Position numbers and translations under genes: made by a program. Below are positions 1-9,002 of a DNA stretch of 64,000 nt, piece after piece. The DNA is from Clostridium omnivorum (lineage in GTDB: Bacteria > Bacillota > Clostridia > Clostridiales > Clostridiaceae), in assembly GCF_026012015.1 (NCBI RefSeq), contig NZ_BRXR01000001.1:4117501-4181500 (forward strand). The letters run 5' to 3'. Within the stretch, counting starts at the first letter, position 1, and each line of letters starts with the position of its first letter. The notes under the pieces are model-generated. The model ran no database searches, was not told the origin of the DNA, and saw only the letters and a list, made by a program, of their open reading frames with translations.

Positions 1-1
1 T

Positions 2-706
2 ATAGAAAAAGACCTTGGGGAAGAAGGTATGAAAAAATCCATTGTAGTGTGTGCAACTTCAGATAAGCCAGCATTAGTAAGACTAAAAGGTGCCTTTACT
101 GCTACAGCAATTGCTGAGTACTTTAGAGATCAAGGTAAAAAAGTGATACTAATGATGGATTCAGTCACAAGATTCGCAATGGCACAAAGAGAAGTTGGAC
201 TAGCTACCGGCGAGCCACCAGCTACAAAAGGATATACACCATCAGTATTTGCTATGCTGCCAAGACTTATGGAGAGGGCAGGAATGTCTAGTAAAGGATC
301 CATAACTGCATTTTATACTGTACTTGTTGATGGTGATGATTTTAATGAGCCAATTGCTGATGCTGTTAGAGGTATTCTAGATGGACATATAGTGCTTTCC
401 AGAGCATTGGCTGCAAAAAACCATTTCCCTGCAATAGACATTTTAAGTAGTATCAGTAGACTTATGTCAGAGGTTGCCACCGAGGAGCATAAACAGGTAG
501 CTTCCTTTGCCAGGGATTTATTAGCCACTTATAAGGACTCAGAGGATTTGATTAACATAGGTGCTTATATTAAAGGAAGCAATAAAAAAGTTGATATGGC
601 AATAGCTTATAACGATGAAATAGAAAAGTTCCTAAAGCAAGGAATGGAAGAACATGTCAGTTTTAATGAAGGCATTGAATCGTTAAAAAGTATTTTTATG
701 AGTTAG
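2..706 (+). CDS. fliI: Flagellum-specific ATPase FliI, C-terminal part (truncated by window edge)
   Basis: This is the ATPase of the flagellar type III export apparatus, which works with FliH and FliJ at the base of the export gate. The frame is open from base 2, so the start and the Walker A loop lie outside the window. An internal ATG at 29 is not the real start. The visible part has the Walker B strand (VILMMDS), the TRFAMAQRE stretch, the GEPPATKGY loop and the FliI/F1-beta-like C-terminal helical domain. It heads the visible flagellar operon and is followed by fliJ after 13 bases. The family assignment is secure. Confidence 0.96.
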   Translation: MEKDLGEEGMKKSIVVCATSDKPALVRLKGAFTATAIAEYFRDQGKKVILMMDSVTRFAMAQREVGLATGEPPATKGYTPSVFAMLPRLMERAGMSSKGSITAFYTVLVDGDDFNEPIADAVRGILDGHIVLSRALAAKNHFPAIDILSSISRLMSEVATEEHKQVASFARDLLATYKDSEDLINIGAYIKGSNKKVDMAIAYNDEIEKFLKQGMEEHVSFNEGIESLKSIFMS

Positions 707-719
707 GAAGTGATGTTCC

Positions 720-1157
720 TTGGAAGGGTATAAATTTAGATTACAAAAATTATTAGATATCAGGCTTGATAAAGAAGAAGAAAGCAAAAGAAATTTTAAG
801 GAAGCACAAAGGAATAAAACTCTAACTGAACAAAAACTCTTAGATTTAAAGGAAAAACAAAATAAGTACACTTTAGGCAGTTCAAAAGAAACTATAGTAG
901 AACAAAAAATAAGAAGGGCCTTTTTAGATTCAGTGATAAGGTCTATAGATGAAGTTTCCATAGATTTGAATAAAAAAAATCAAATACTTGAGGAAAAAAG
1001 AGTAGAGTTAAAGCAAAAACAGATTGAACGTAAAACAGTTGAAACATTAAAGGACAAGCAACTTAAGGCTTTTATTAAGGAGCAACAGCTCATTGAACAA
1101 AAGACTAATGATGAATTTGCCCTTTATGGTTTTATAAGAAATCATGAAGGGAGGTGA
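720..1157 (+). CDS. fliJ: Flagellar export chaperone FliJ
   Basis: FliJ is a small soluble coiled-coil protein that binds FliI and FlhA and escorts export substrates. The 145-residue product is almost entirely charged helix, rich in Lys, Glu and Gln, with no membrane segment, as in FliJ. The start is TTG at 720, preceded by an AGGAAGTGAT ribosome site. The opening residues EGYKFRLQKLLDIR match the usual FliJ N-terminus. It lies between fliI and fliK, the conserved order. Its stop codon sits inside the ribosome site of fliK, suggesting translational coupling. Confidence 0.9.
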   Translation: MEGYKFRLQKLLDIRLDKEEESKRNFKEAQRNKTLTEQKLLDLKEKQNKYTLGSSKETIVEQKIRRAFLDSVIRSIDEVSIDLNKKNQILEEKRVELKQKQIERKTVETLKDKQLKAFIKEQQLIEQKTNDEFALYGFIRNHEGR

Positions 1158-1161
1158 TTAT

Positions 1162-3045
1162 GTGAATGAGATAAGCTTTCAAAATAATATTACAAAAGTT
1201 TCAGGTGCTAAAGATGGTATACAGTCAAAAGATACTAAAAATGAAGGATCAAGTTTTAAAGGTATTTTAGATAAGGTTTCTTCTAGCACAGACTCGAAAG
1301 TAAAAAAGAACTTAGAAGGTCCTAAAAACACAATTGATGAAAGAAAAGCTGAATGTACGAATAATAATGGTACAAAAGTTGTCTATGATAATAAAGATAA
1401 GGCAACAAATAGTGATGAAAATGAAGCTATAAATGACAATAGAAATTTTATAAAATTATCCAGCAAAGAACTAGCTAAGCTTAAAGAAATCCTTGCCAAA
1501 TTACAGGTTTCTTCTGATAGTCAAATTAGCATAGATGATAAGTCTGAACTTAATTTAGACCGAGTTATGCAGATTATTAAGGGAAATTTATATAAGTTAA
1601 ATGATGTACTAAAAAATAAAAATTTATCTATGGCAATTGGAGATAATGTAGATTTGATTAATGAACTAAATGAAATGAAAAATCAAATTGAAAATCTAAT
1701 AAGTGCTATTGATACAGCTACTGCTTTAGGTGATCAGTCAAGTAAAGAAGCAAAGGATATTTTAAATGCTGATTTGTCAGAACATTCAACTAATGCAGAA
1801 AAGAATGAAACTAATGATCCAAGTATAAAGGCTTCAGATACTGTACTAGCTCTTTGTGGCATGGCTTCAATTCTTTCAGAAATTGCTGCGTTAAAAGCAG
1901 AAAATAGTACAGAAGAATCAGTGAAAGAAATACAAGCATTAAATAAAGATATAACTACAATAGAAGAACTTATAAAAAGCAGTAACCAAATTGGCCCTGA
2001 AAATCAAAAGGATTATGAAGAGCTTGGAGCTGCTGCTAGTAAAGTAATATCAAATTCAAAATTAGGCGTTAAGATTGACCAATTTAGTATTTCCACATTA
2101 CCTAATGCAAAGGAAGCTACTGATGAAATCGTAAATCTTATGTCTAGCAGTAAAGATGATATGAAAGTAGATTCTGATCTTGAAAAGCTAATTAATAAAT
2201 TTATTGGACAAGCAGATAAATTGGAACAAAAGTTAGCTTTTACAAAAGATGCGAATATGAGTGTAGAACACAATACTATTGTAGACACAAAAGGCAAAAT
2301 AAACTTTATTGTAAAAAAGAAGCTTTTAGATAGAGACTTTAAGATTGATGTTGAGAATACAAAAGTCATTCCTAGTAAGGGCAAGGCAGGTACATTAAGC
2401 AATGATGCAATTGAAAATTCAAAGCAAACTTCTAATGATGTAGAAAAAGCAAATAGAAGTTTAAATACTGAAGAGGACAAACTTCTCTTAAAACTTTCAT
2501 CAGATGATACTAATTCAAGTAAGGATGATTTGAGTAATAAAATTGCTAGGGTTACTAATTTAGCTACTAGCCTTCAGACAGAAAAGAATTTATCTGTTGA
2601 AAACAGTGAAAAATTGCCGGTAGTTAACAGGCAGACATTTAATGAGGACTTAGTTAAATCATTAAAGTATATGGAATTAAATGATGTTAAGGAATTAACT
2701 GTAAAAGTTGTACCTAAAGAATTAGGAGAACTGTTCATAAAGATAACTCGAGAAGGCGAAGTTGTCAAAGCTCAAATTACTGCTACCAATAGGGATGCCT
2801 ATAATGCACTGAACTCAAATTTAACTGAGATTACTAATAAGCTCAGTGAGCAAAACATTAAAATTCATAGCTTCAATGTAGAGATTTATAATGGTGACAG
2901 CAGTTTCTTAAATCAAGGCTCAAAAAACGAAAATGGCAATTCAAAGGGTAGAAGAAAAAATAGTGTTGGTAATTTAGAAGTTGAAGAAGTAGGTAATCCA
3001 GAAGAAATTACTTATGACTTGAATAATTTAAATGCTTTAGCATAA
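1162..3045 (+). CDS. fliK: Flagellar hook-length control protein FliK
   Basis: FliK measures hook length and switches the export gate from hook to filament substrates. The 627-residue protein has a long, low-complexity Ser/Asn/Lys/Glu-rich N-terminal and central part. A conserved C-terminal Flg_hook domain spans roughly residues 490-580 (VKELTVKVVPKELGELFIKI and the following region). An in-frame ATG at 1144 would lie upstream of the GGGAGGTGAT site, so GTG at 1162, seven bases after GGAGG, is the better start. The domain assignment is clear. The ruler region cannot be aligned by eye and is long for the family. Confidence 0.88.
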   Translation: MNEISFQNNITKVSGAKDGIQSKDTKNEGSSFKGILDKVSSSTDSKVKKNLEGPKNTIDERKAECTNNNGTKVVYDNKDKATNSDENEAINDNRNFIKLSSKELAKLKEILAKLQVSSDSQISIDDKSELNLDRVMQIIKGNLYKLNDVLKNKNLSMAIGDNVDLINELNEMKNQIENLISAIDTATALGDQSSKEAKDILNADLSEHSTNAEKNETNDPSIKASDTVLALCGMASILSEIAALKAENSTEESVKEIQALNKDITTIEELIKSSNQIGPENQKDYEELGAAASKVISNSKLGVKIDQFSISTLPNAKEATDEIVNLMSSSKDDMKVDSDLEKLINKFIGQADKLEQKLAFTKDANMSVEHNTIVDTKGKINFIVKKKLLDRDFKIDVENTKVIPSKGKAGTLSNDAIENSKQTSNDVEKANRSLNTEEDKLLLKLSSDDTNSSKDDLSNKIARVTNLATSLQTEKNLSVENSEKLPVVNRQTFNEDLVKSLKYMELNDVKELTVKVVPKELGELFIKITREGEVVKAQITATNRDAYNALNSNLTEITNKLSEQNIKIHSFNVEIYNGDSSFLNQGSKNENGNSKGRRKNSVGNLEVEEVGNPEEITYDLNNLNALA

Positions 3046-3057
3046 GGAGATGAAATA

Positions 3058-3513
3058 ATGGGAGTAGAATCAGTAAATTCAAGTAATAACCAATCAATAA
3101 CTGAAAGTGCTAAAATTACTGAAGGTGCAACAGTTAGAGGTACTAAAATCAATAAAGCAGGAGAGGATATGGATAAGAATGCTTTCCTAAAAATTTTAGC
3201 CGCAGAACTATCCAATCAAGATCCTGAAAACACAAAGGATTCTACACAATATGTAGCTCAAATGGCACAATTTACATCAATTGAACAAATGTCAAATTTG
3301 AATAATAATCTTAGCTTTACTGGTGCAACTTCATTAATTGGAAAGGTTGTGCTTCTAAATCAGAAAGACTCTTATGGAAATCAGTTCGGAGGCTTAGTAA
3401 AGAGTGTTGTAAAAGATTCAGGAGTAGTAAAGGTTAATGTTGAGGTAGAAGAGAATGGTGAACCTGTTACTAAAGCATTTCCGCTGGATAATGTGATTAC
3501 AGTTGAGTCGTAA
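3058..3513 (+). CDS. flgD: Flagellar hook assembly scaffold FlgD
   Basis: FlgD caps the growing hook and is discarded when the hook is complete. The 151-residue product has the conserved FlgD N-terminal signature (MDKNAFLKILAAELSNQDP, then QYVAQMAQFTSIEQM) at about residues 38-80. A short beta-rich tail follows, with no long Ig-like extension, as in other Gram-positive FlgD proteins. The ATG lies 12 bases after fliK with a good AAGGAGATG site. Its position between fliK and flgE is canonical. Confidence 0.94.
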   Translation: MGVESVNSSNNQSITESAKITEGATVRGTKINKAGEDMDKNAFLKILAAELSNQDPENTKDSTQYVAQMAQFTSIEQMSNLNNNLSFTGATSLIGKVVLLNQKDSYGNQFGGLVKSVVKDSGVVKVNVEVEENGEPVTKAFPLDNVITVES

Positions 3514-3543
3514 AGCTAGGGAGTTCTTAGTAGGTGATTTTAT

Positions 3544-3930
3544 ATGGGATACAGAGTAATAAATGGAAAGTTATATGCCATAGGTAATTTCCCAGAACCA
3601 AACATATCACGAAATAATAATAGTAATAGCAATGTTAAATTTGAAGATATATTAAAAAATGAAATTGACAAAAAACAATCCTTTGTAATTTCTAATCATG
3701 CGGCTGAAAGACTAAATGATAGGAATATTACTTTAAATGAAAGTGATATGAATAAGATTAATGATGGGATTAACAAGGCTAATGAAAAAGGTGCTAAAGA
3801 ATGTCTTATATTATATAAGGATTTGGCGCTAATTACAAATATTAAAAACAGAACTGTAATTACTGCTGTTGATAAAAGTAGTAGTAAGGACAATGTATTT
3901 ACTAATATTGATAGTGTAGTATTACTTTAA
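3544..3930 (+). CDS. Flagellar operon protein of unknown role (TIGR02530-type)
   Basis: The 128-residue soluble protein resembles the small flagellar-operon protein regularly found between flgD and flgE in Firmicutes (TIGR02530). The recognisable part is the SNHAAERLNDRNITL segment near residue 50, followed by a short alpha/beta region. A role in hook assembly is plausible from its position but not shown. The start ATG at 3544 has a TAGGTGATT site just upstream. Family assignment is from memory of sequence features, so moderate confidence. Confidence 0.75.
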   Translation: MGYRVINGKLYAIGNFPEPNISRNNNSNSNVKFEDILKNEIDKKQSFVISNHAAERLNDRNITLNESDMNKINDGINKANEKGAKECLILYKDLALITNIKNRTVITAVDKSSSKDNVFTNIDSVVLL

Positions 3931-4054
3931 TGCAGCTGGGCCTTATAGGGGGCTGCGCCTTGTGGAATGATGGAAGCAAGGCTATAAGATAATAAATACA
4001 GTATTAATGAAGATAAATTAGATAGATAAATATAAAGATGGGGGTAATTTTTAA
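3931..4054 (+). other. Structured spacer upstream of flgE with two adjacent hairpins
   Basis: This 124-base gap between the flagellar-operon protein and flgE carries two consecutive short inverted repeats: GCAGC at 3932-3936 with GCTGC at 3952-3956, then GCCTTG at 3957-3962 with CAAGGC at 3977-3982. No T-run follows either, so they are not classic terminators. They may stabilise a processed hook mRNA or mark a processing site; this is inference. Confidence 0.45.
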
Positions 4055-6748
4055 ATGTTAAGATCATTATATTCAGGTATTAGCGGCATGAAAGCTAATC
4101 AAACAAAAATGGATGTAGTAGGTAATAATATAGCTAATGTTGGTACAACAGCATTTAAGAGTTCAAGAGCAAGATTTCAGGACATGCTTAGCCAAAGTGT
4201 AAGTGAAGCAACAGCTCCGTCAACTAATCAGGGTGGTATTAATGCCAGCCAAGTAGGGCTAGGAGTTCAAGTAGCAGGTATTGATACAATAACAAAGCAA
4301 GGAATGATGCAGCCAACAAGCAGAAATCTTGATATGGCAGTAGACGGTGACGGTTATTTCCTTGTTGGTAAGGGCGAATCCATATTCGATGATGGAATGA
4401 TTCAAGTAAATCAATCAATTGGTGCACATAATATAGATTCTAATACTCTTGCAAAAGCAAATATGGATTTAATGTATACTAGAGATGGTTCATTTACTCT
4501 TGACAGTGATGGTAATTTATTAACTTCAGATGGATATAGAGTAATGGGATTTTCTCTTACAAATGATTCTACTTTGACAGCTGCAACAACACAAGCACCT
4601 AATGCAGTTAGGACTTCAGGACTAACCTTCCAATTTGGACCAGGTGCTGCTCTAAATGGTTATCATATAGAACTAGGAACAATTGGAGCAGGAACTACAC
4701 CTTCAGCTTCAGTTGATAAAAATAATAAAAAAATAATATTAAATGGTGACTTTTCAGCAGCAGGAGCTTTGACAGCTGACCAGGCGCAAATAGCTATTAA
4801 CAAAGCGCTATCTTATGCTGGAATAGCTCAAACACTAACAGTATCAGGAAATCCGAATGTTATTCCCAATATAGCTTCTAATGCTGTTTCAGGTGGAGCA
4901 GATGACAAAGCACCATCTGCAGTATCTTCAGCAGGTTTTACATTGGAATTTAGTGCTGGAACTGCATTAAATGGTTATACAATAGAACTTAGAACAGTTG
5001 CTGCTGGTACTTCTCCTTCAGCGCAGGTAGATACTGCTAATAAAAAAATATTAGTTGATGGAGATTTTGTAACACCAAATGCTATGACTGCTCTTTCATT
5101 TAAAAATGCAATTAATCAAGGACTTTCAAATGCAACTCCAGCTATTTCGCAAGTAGTTTCATCTGTAAGTGGGGCTTATTCAAATATAAGTGGATTAGCA
5201 GCAACTACTGATAGTACTGGTAAAATTCCACATGTGCCAGGACCTGCTTCAATGAACTTAGGTGGATTTGATTTGACTTTTGGAAATGGTGGACAATTAA
5301 ATGGTTATACTATAAAACTTGGAACAGTTGCTGCTAGTACAACTACTTCTGCAAGTATTGATACTACTGGCAAAACATTAACAGTAAATGTTGATTTAAC
5401 TACTACTCCACCAGATACTACTGCATTAGCAACTCAAATTAAGGCAAAGGTTAATGCAGCACTAGCTAGTAATAATATAACTCAACCACAATTAACGACT
5501 GTTGCAGCTACTACTCCAGGAACTGTAGTTCCTGGTAATAGCTCTATTACTGTAGATACTACAGGTAGTGATTTAGCTGCTCCAACTAGTGTAACGGTGG
5601 GGGGAATGAATTTTGCATTTAACAATGGAACAACTTTCAATGGTTATACAATAGAACTTGGTAAGATTTCTGTTGGCACAGCTTTAAATGCTACTGTAGA
5701 TACTACTAATAAGAAAATCACAATTGATGGAGATTTCATTACTCCAAATGCATTTACAACTAGTGCCTTACAAACAGAAATAGATAATAAGGTTGGTGCT
5801 GCTACTTTTGCAGCTGGTACTGCATTTAAATCTGACGGTACAGCAGGTGCACCAAAAATTACAGTTACTGGGGCACCTAAAAATATAACAGGAATTTCAT
5901 CCAGAAGCATTGATGGTGGTACAAATCTTGCACAACCTGCTGCTGTTTCTGCAGGCGGATTTAATTTTCAACCAGCTTATGGAGCTGCTTTAAATGATTA
6001 TAAATTTATAATAGGAACTGTAGCAGCAGGTACTGAAGCTTCTGCATCAGTAGATACTGCAAAAAAGATTATTACAATAAATGGAGATTTTACAGTTGCT
6101 AATGGAGTTACTAATGGTCAAATACAAAATGCTATAAATACTGCACTAGAAGGTAAAGGTATTATGCAAGCAATTTCAGTTACAGGCATAAATACAGTTA
6201 TTAGTGACTTTAAGTCAAACAATACCAATGGCGGGACACCTGTACAAAGTATGAAAGCTGATGGTACTGTAAGCTTTGTAGATGGTACTAAAATAGTAAA
6301 TGCATATGATGAGAGCTTAAAATCCTTGAAAATACCAGATAAAATACACGATGATGCAGCAAATATAGATTTGAGAGTTAGAACTTTCTCAGTAGGCAAG
6401 GATGGAGTAGTTAGTGCAGTTCTTGAAGATGGAAGAGTTACAGCAATAGGACAATTAGCAATGGCTACCTTTAAGAATCCAGCAGGCTTAACTAAGCTTG
6501 GCAAGAATTTATATCATGGATCTGTTAACTCAGGTGACGCTACACTAAGAAGTGGAGCTGGAACTCTAGGGGAAGATAACAGTAAAGGATATGGTGATGT
6601 GCTTCAAGGTATGCTTGAAATGTCAAATGTTGACCTTGCAGAACAATTTACTGATATGATTGTTACAAGTAGGGCCTTCCAAGCAAGTTCAAAGGTTATT
6701 ACTACAGGTGATGAAATTCTTCAGGATATATTAAATTTAAAGAGATAA
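4055..6748 (+). CDS. flgE: Flagellar hook protein FlgE, with enlarged five-repeat variable domain
   Basis: FlgE polymerises into the flagellar hook. The 897-residue protein keeps the conserved ends: LRSLYSGISGMKANQTKMD with NNIANVGTTAFK at the N-terminus, and SNVDLAEQFTDMIVTSRAFQ near the C-terminus. The centre, about residues 188-703, is built from five degenerate repeats of about 105-118 residues. Each contains a core like GGFTLEFSxGTALNGYTIEL followed by NKKIxxDGDF. The NGY cores lie at bases 4654, 4969, 5300, 5639 and 5993. Typical hook proteins are about 260-500 residues, so this one is very long. The start ATG follows GGGGGT at spacing 10. Confidence 0.95.
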   Translation: MLRSLYSGISGMKANQTKMDVVGNNIANVGTTAFKSSRARFQDMLSQSVSEATAPSTNQGGINASQVGLGVQVAGIDTITKQGMMQPTSRNLDMAVDGDGYFLVGKGESIFDDGMIQVNQSIGAHNIDSNTLAKANMDLMYTRDGSFTLDSDGNLLTSDGYRVMGFSLTNDSTLTAATTQAPNAVRTSGLTFQFGPGAALNGYHIELGTIGAGTTPSASVDKNNKKIILNGDFSAAGALTADQAQIAINKALSYAGIAQTLTVSGNPNVIPNIASNAVSGGADDKAPSAVSSAGFTLEFSAGTALNGYTIELRTVAAGTSPSAQVDTANKKILVDGDFVTPNAMTALSFKNAINQGLSNATPAISQVVSSVSGAYSNISGLAATTDSTGKIPHVPGPASMNLGGFDLTFGNGGQLNGYTIKLGTVAASTTTSASIDTTGKTLTVNVDLTTTPPDTTALATQIKAKVNAALASNNITQPQLTTVAATTPGTVVPGNSSITVDTTGSDLAAPTSVTVGGMNFAFNNGTTFNGYTIELGKISVGTALNATVDTTNKKITIDGDFITPNAFTTSALQTEIDNKVGAATFAAGTAFKSDGTAGAPKITVTGAPKNITGISSRSIDGGTNLAQPAAVSAGGFNFQPAYGAALNDYKFIIGTVAAGTEASASVDTAKKIITINGDFTVANGVTNGQIQNAINTALEGKGIMQAISVTGINTVISDFKSNNTNGGTPVQSMKADGTVSFVDGTKIVNAYDESLKSLKIPDKIHDDAANIDLRVRTFSVGKDGVVSAVLEDGRVTAIGQLAMATFKNPAGLTKLGKNLYHGSVNSGDATLRSGAGTLGEDNSKGYGDVLQGMLEMSNVDLAEQFTDMIVTSRAFQASSKVITTGDEILQDILNLKR
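4615..6163 (+). repeat. Five degenerate tandem repeats inside flgE
   Basis: Five coding repeats lie at about 4615-4852, 4930-5155, 5260-5480, 5599-5805 and 5953-6163, with core-to-core spacing of 315, 331, 339 and 354 bases. Each unit encodes a beta-rich module ending in a helix (for example QAQIAINKALSYAGI). The units are diverged at the DNA level, so they reflect old internal duplications rather than a recent slippage tract. They probably form surface-exposed domains on the hook; this is inference. Confidence 0.8.
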
Positions 6749-6769
6749 TACTATTAATAGTTAATTACT

Positions 6770-6810
6770 TTGACTGACGGGGTGCTTCTCCCCGTTAGTC
6801 AATATTTTTA
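6770..6810 (+). terminator. Hairpin between flgE and flbD, possible partial terminator
   Basis: A 13-bp stem (6770-6782 with 6790-6802, one G-T pair) encloses a 7-base loop and is followed by TATTTTTA, a weak T-tract. It sits just after flgE and before the ribosome site of flbD inside the operon, so it would act as a partial terminator or as a 3' mRNA stabiliser giving more flgE than downstream transcript. That role is inference. Confidence 0.6.
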
Positions 6811-6831
6811 TAACATATGGGGAGGACTTTG

Positions 6832-7023
6832 ATGATTAAGCTTACAGGAATGAATAATAAAGAATTTGTTATTAATGCTGAACATATCGAGAAGGTTGAA
6901 GAAATGCCAGATACTATTATTACATTGACTAATGGAAATAAATATATTGTTCTAGAGTCTGTAGATGAAGTCATCGATTTAGTCATAGAGTATAAAAATA
7001 AGATTTTTAATTTTGGTAGATAA
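6832..7023 (+). CDS. flbD: Flagellar protein FlbD (small, FlbD/DUF family)
   Basis: This 63-residue protein (MIKLTGMNNKEFVINAEHIE, then IITLTNGNKYIVLESVDEV) matches the small FlbD family that follows the hook gene in Gram-positive and spirochaete flagellar operons. Its molecular role is not established. The ATG at 6832, six bases after GGGGAGG, is chosen over an upstream in-frame ATG at 6817 that overlaps that site. It precedes fliL by 30 bases. Confidence 0.88.
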   Translation: MIKLTGMNNKEFVINAEHIEKVEEMPDTIITLTNGNKYIVLESVDEVIDLVIEYKNKIFNFGR

Positions 7024-7053
7024 TATAACTTACAGTGAAAAGGAGACAGTTTT

Positions 7054-7587
7054 ATGGGAGAGAAAAAAGAAAAGAAGGAAAAGACAAAGGGTACAGGAGA
7101 TAAGCTTAAGTTAGTAATAATTATACTTTTAGTTTTGGTTATTGTAGGTGGAGGATCCTTTGCTGCATGGTTTATATTCTTTAATAAGAATACTGCAGCG
7201 GCAAATGCTACAAATACAGCTGCAAGTACTCAAAAAGTTGTTGTATCAAATGATCCTAATGTAACTGCTTATGAAGCTTCAGATTATAAGCTAGAATTAG
7301 ATGAATTTCTTGTAAATCTTTCAGATGATGGAGGGAAAAAGTATCTTAAGGTTAAGATGATATTAGGGTATAACACAAAGGAAAAAAAGAAATTTCCTGC
7401 AGAGCTTGAAGAGAAAAAACCTATTTTAAGAGACACAATTATAGCAGCTTTAAGAAATAGAAAGTCTACTGATATAACTGCAAAAGGAATTGAAGATCTA
7501 AAGAAAGAGATTATAAACAGAGTTAATGTAAACTTGGAATACGGAAAAATCAATAATGTCTTTATCACAGATATTATAGTACAGTAG
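7054..7587 (+). CDS. fliL: Flagellar basal-body-associated protein FliL
   Basis: FliL is a single-pass membrane protein around the stator-rotor interface that supports motor torque. The 177-residue product has a short Lys-rich cytoplasmic head, one transmembrane helix at about residues 18-43, an Ala/Thr/Asn-rich linker and a C-terminal FliL domain with the YKLELDEFLVNLSD motif and a conserved helix near the end. The start is well placed after AAAGGAGAC. It lies between flbD and fliO as usual. Confidence 0.93.
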   Translation: MGEKKEKKEKTKGTGDKLKLVIIILLVLVIVGGGSFAAWFIFFNKNTAAANATNTAASTQKVVVSNDPNVTAYEASDYKLELDEFLVNLSDDGGKKYLKVKMILGYNTKEKKKFPAELEEKKPILRDTIIAALRNRKSTDITAKGIEDLKKEIINRVNVNLEYGKINNVFITDIIVQ

Positions 7588-7597
7588 GATGATATAA

Positions 7598-7954
7598 ATG
7601 GATAGTGAATTTTGGTTAATGCTCTTAAAAATCATACTAGCTTTACCTTTTATACTTGTTTTAATATACTTGTCTTTAAAATATGGTGGCAGCAAGCTTC
7701 AACATATTCAGAATGGAAGATATATTAAGATTTTAGAAAGAGTTACACTTTCTAAAGAAAACAGTTTACTTGTAGTGAGGATAGGTGAAAAGGGCTATGT
7801 GATTTCGTCTACAAATAATAATATTCAAGTATTGTCTGAGGTTAGTAGTGAAGAAATGACTAAAATTGAAGAAACAAAGATAATACCACAGTATTCAAGC
7901 CTAAAGGAGTTTTATGAAAAAGTTATTAGAAAAAAGGAAGATAACCATGAATAA
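7598..7954 (+). CDS. fliO: Flagellar export gate scaffold FliO (FliZ-like)
   Basis: FliO helps assemble the FliP/FliR export-gate core. The 118-residue protein has one N-terminal transmembrane helix (about residues 6-27) followed by a small cytoplasmic beta domain with the typical KILERVTLSKENSLLVVRIG stretch. The start has an AGGATGAT site. It directly precedes fliP and overlaps it by eight bases if the ATG at 7947 is the fliP start, which suggests coupled translation. Confidence 0.88.
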   Translation: MDSEFWLMLLKIILALPFILVLIYLSLKYGGSKLQHIQNGRYIKILERVTLSKENSLLVVRIGEKGYVISSTNNNIQVLSEVSSEEMTKIEETKIIPQYSSLKEFYEKVIRKKEDNHE

Positions 7955-8711
7955 AAAACGTGTCGCAATTTCATTGCTTGCTTTTTTAGTTTTGTTTTTT
8001 ATAGGTACAAAGGTATATGCAGCACCAGAGACAATACCTATTCCGCGTATAAATATTTCTGTGGACAATGCTAATACGCCTACTGAGTATGTAGATAATA
8101 TAAAGCTTCTTATAATGCTTACAATATTGACGTTGTTACCTTCAATAATAGTAATGATGACCAGCTTTATAAGAATTTCAGTAGTTTTCTCTTTTTTAAG
8201 AGGAGCACTAGGAACACAGCAAGCGCCACCTAATCAGGTTCTCGTTGGACTAGCAATATTTTTGACCATTTTTATAATGGCGCCTACTTTTAACAAAATT
8301 AATTCAACAGCAATAACACCTTATCTTAATAACACAATTACTCAGGCACAGGCTATTGAGGAAGGTGCTAAACCGCTTAGAGAATTTATGCTTAAGCAGA
8401 CTAGACAAAAGGATTTAAAGCTTTTTGTGGAAGCTTCAAAATATAATGGAACAATTACAAAAGAAAATGTGCCATTATATATTGTTATACCTGCCTATGT
8501 TATAAGCGAGCTACAAACTGCTTTTAAAATAGGATTTTTGTTATATATACCATTTATAATTATGGATTTGGTCGTATCAAGTATTCTTTTATCAATGGGT
8601 ATGATGATGCTTCCACCTGTAATGATTTCACTACCATTTAAATTGCTTTTGTTTGTAATGGTGGATGGATGGAATCTATTAGTGAAGTCACTTATTATGA
8701 GTTTTTCGTGA
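7947..8711 (+). CDS. fliP: Flagellar export gate protein FliP
   Basis: FliP is the main pore subunit of the flagellar type III export gate. The 254-residue form from ATG 7947 begins with a signal-type segment (residues 1-25, ending near VYAAPE). The conserved FliP core follows: LLTILTLLPSIIVMMTSFIR, the QQAPPNQVLVGLA loop, and FKIGFLLYIPFIIMDLVVSS with SMGMMMLPP. An upstream in-frame ATG at 7914 would add 11 residues; AAGGAAG before 7947 fits better. It is followed directly by fliQ. Confidence 0.95.
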   Translation: MNKKRVAISLLAFLVLFFIGTKVYAAPETIPIPRINISVDNANTPTEYVDNIKLLIMLTILTLLPSIIVMMTSFIRISVVFSFLRGALGTQQAPPNQVLVGLAIFLTIFIMAPTFNKINSTAITPYLNNTITQAQAIEEGAKPLREFMLKQTRQKDLKLFVEASKYNGTITKENVPLYIVIPAYVISELQTAFKIGFLLYIPFIIMDLVVSSILLSMGMMMLPPVMISLPFKLLLFVMVDGWNLLVKSLIMSFS

Positions 8712-8721
8712 GGTGAGGCAG

Positions 8722-8991
8722 ATGAGCGAAAATATGGTTATGTCCATTATAAAAGATGCAATTCAGACTGGGCTTTTAGTTGCAGCACCAATTCTTATTG
8801 TATCTTTAGCAGTTGGACTTATTATAAGTATTTTTCAGGCTACAACTCAGATCCAGGAGCAAACTTTAACTTTTGTACCTAAAATAATTGCTGCAGCAAT
8901 TATTGGACTTATAGCAGGTCCATGGATGATGCATACAATTGTTAACTTTACTGAAAGAATTTTTGCTCTTATATCCAATATTGTTCATTAG
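8722..8991 (+). CDS. fliQ: Flagellar export gate protein FliQ
   Basis: FliQ is a small two-helix membrane subunit that packs around the FliP/FliR pore. The 89-residue product has exactly the family length from ATG 8722, with two hydrophobic hairpin helices and the conserved SIFQATTQIQEQTLTFVPK centre. A GTG at 8713, nine bases upstream, is part of the AGGTGAGG ribosome site and is not preferred. Confidence 0.95.
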   Translation: MSENMVMSIIKDAIQTGLLVAAPILIVSLAVGLIISIFQATTQIQEQTLTFVPKIIAAAIIGLIAGPWMMHTIVNFTERIFALISNIVH

Positions 8992-9002
8992 GTGGGATAA
9001 AC

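Noticed and set aside
2013-2480. Antisense open frame opposite fliK
   Set aside because: Long antisense frames are expected opposite low-complexity Lys/Asp/Ser-rich genes; no ribosome site or family match.
4615-6163. Repeats in flgE as a CRISPR array or DNA satellite
   Set aside because: Units are over 300 bases, diverged in DNA, stay in frame and encode similar protein modules; no short identical repeats with unique spacers.
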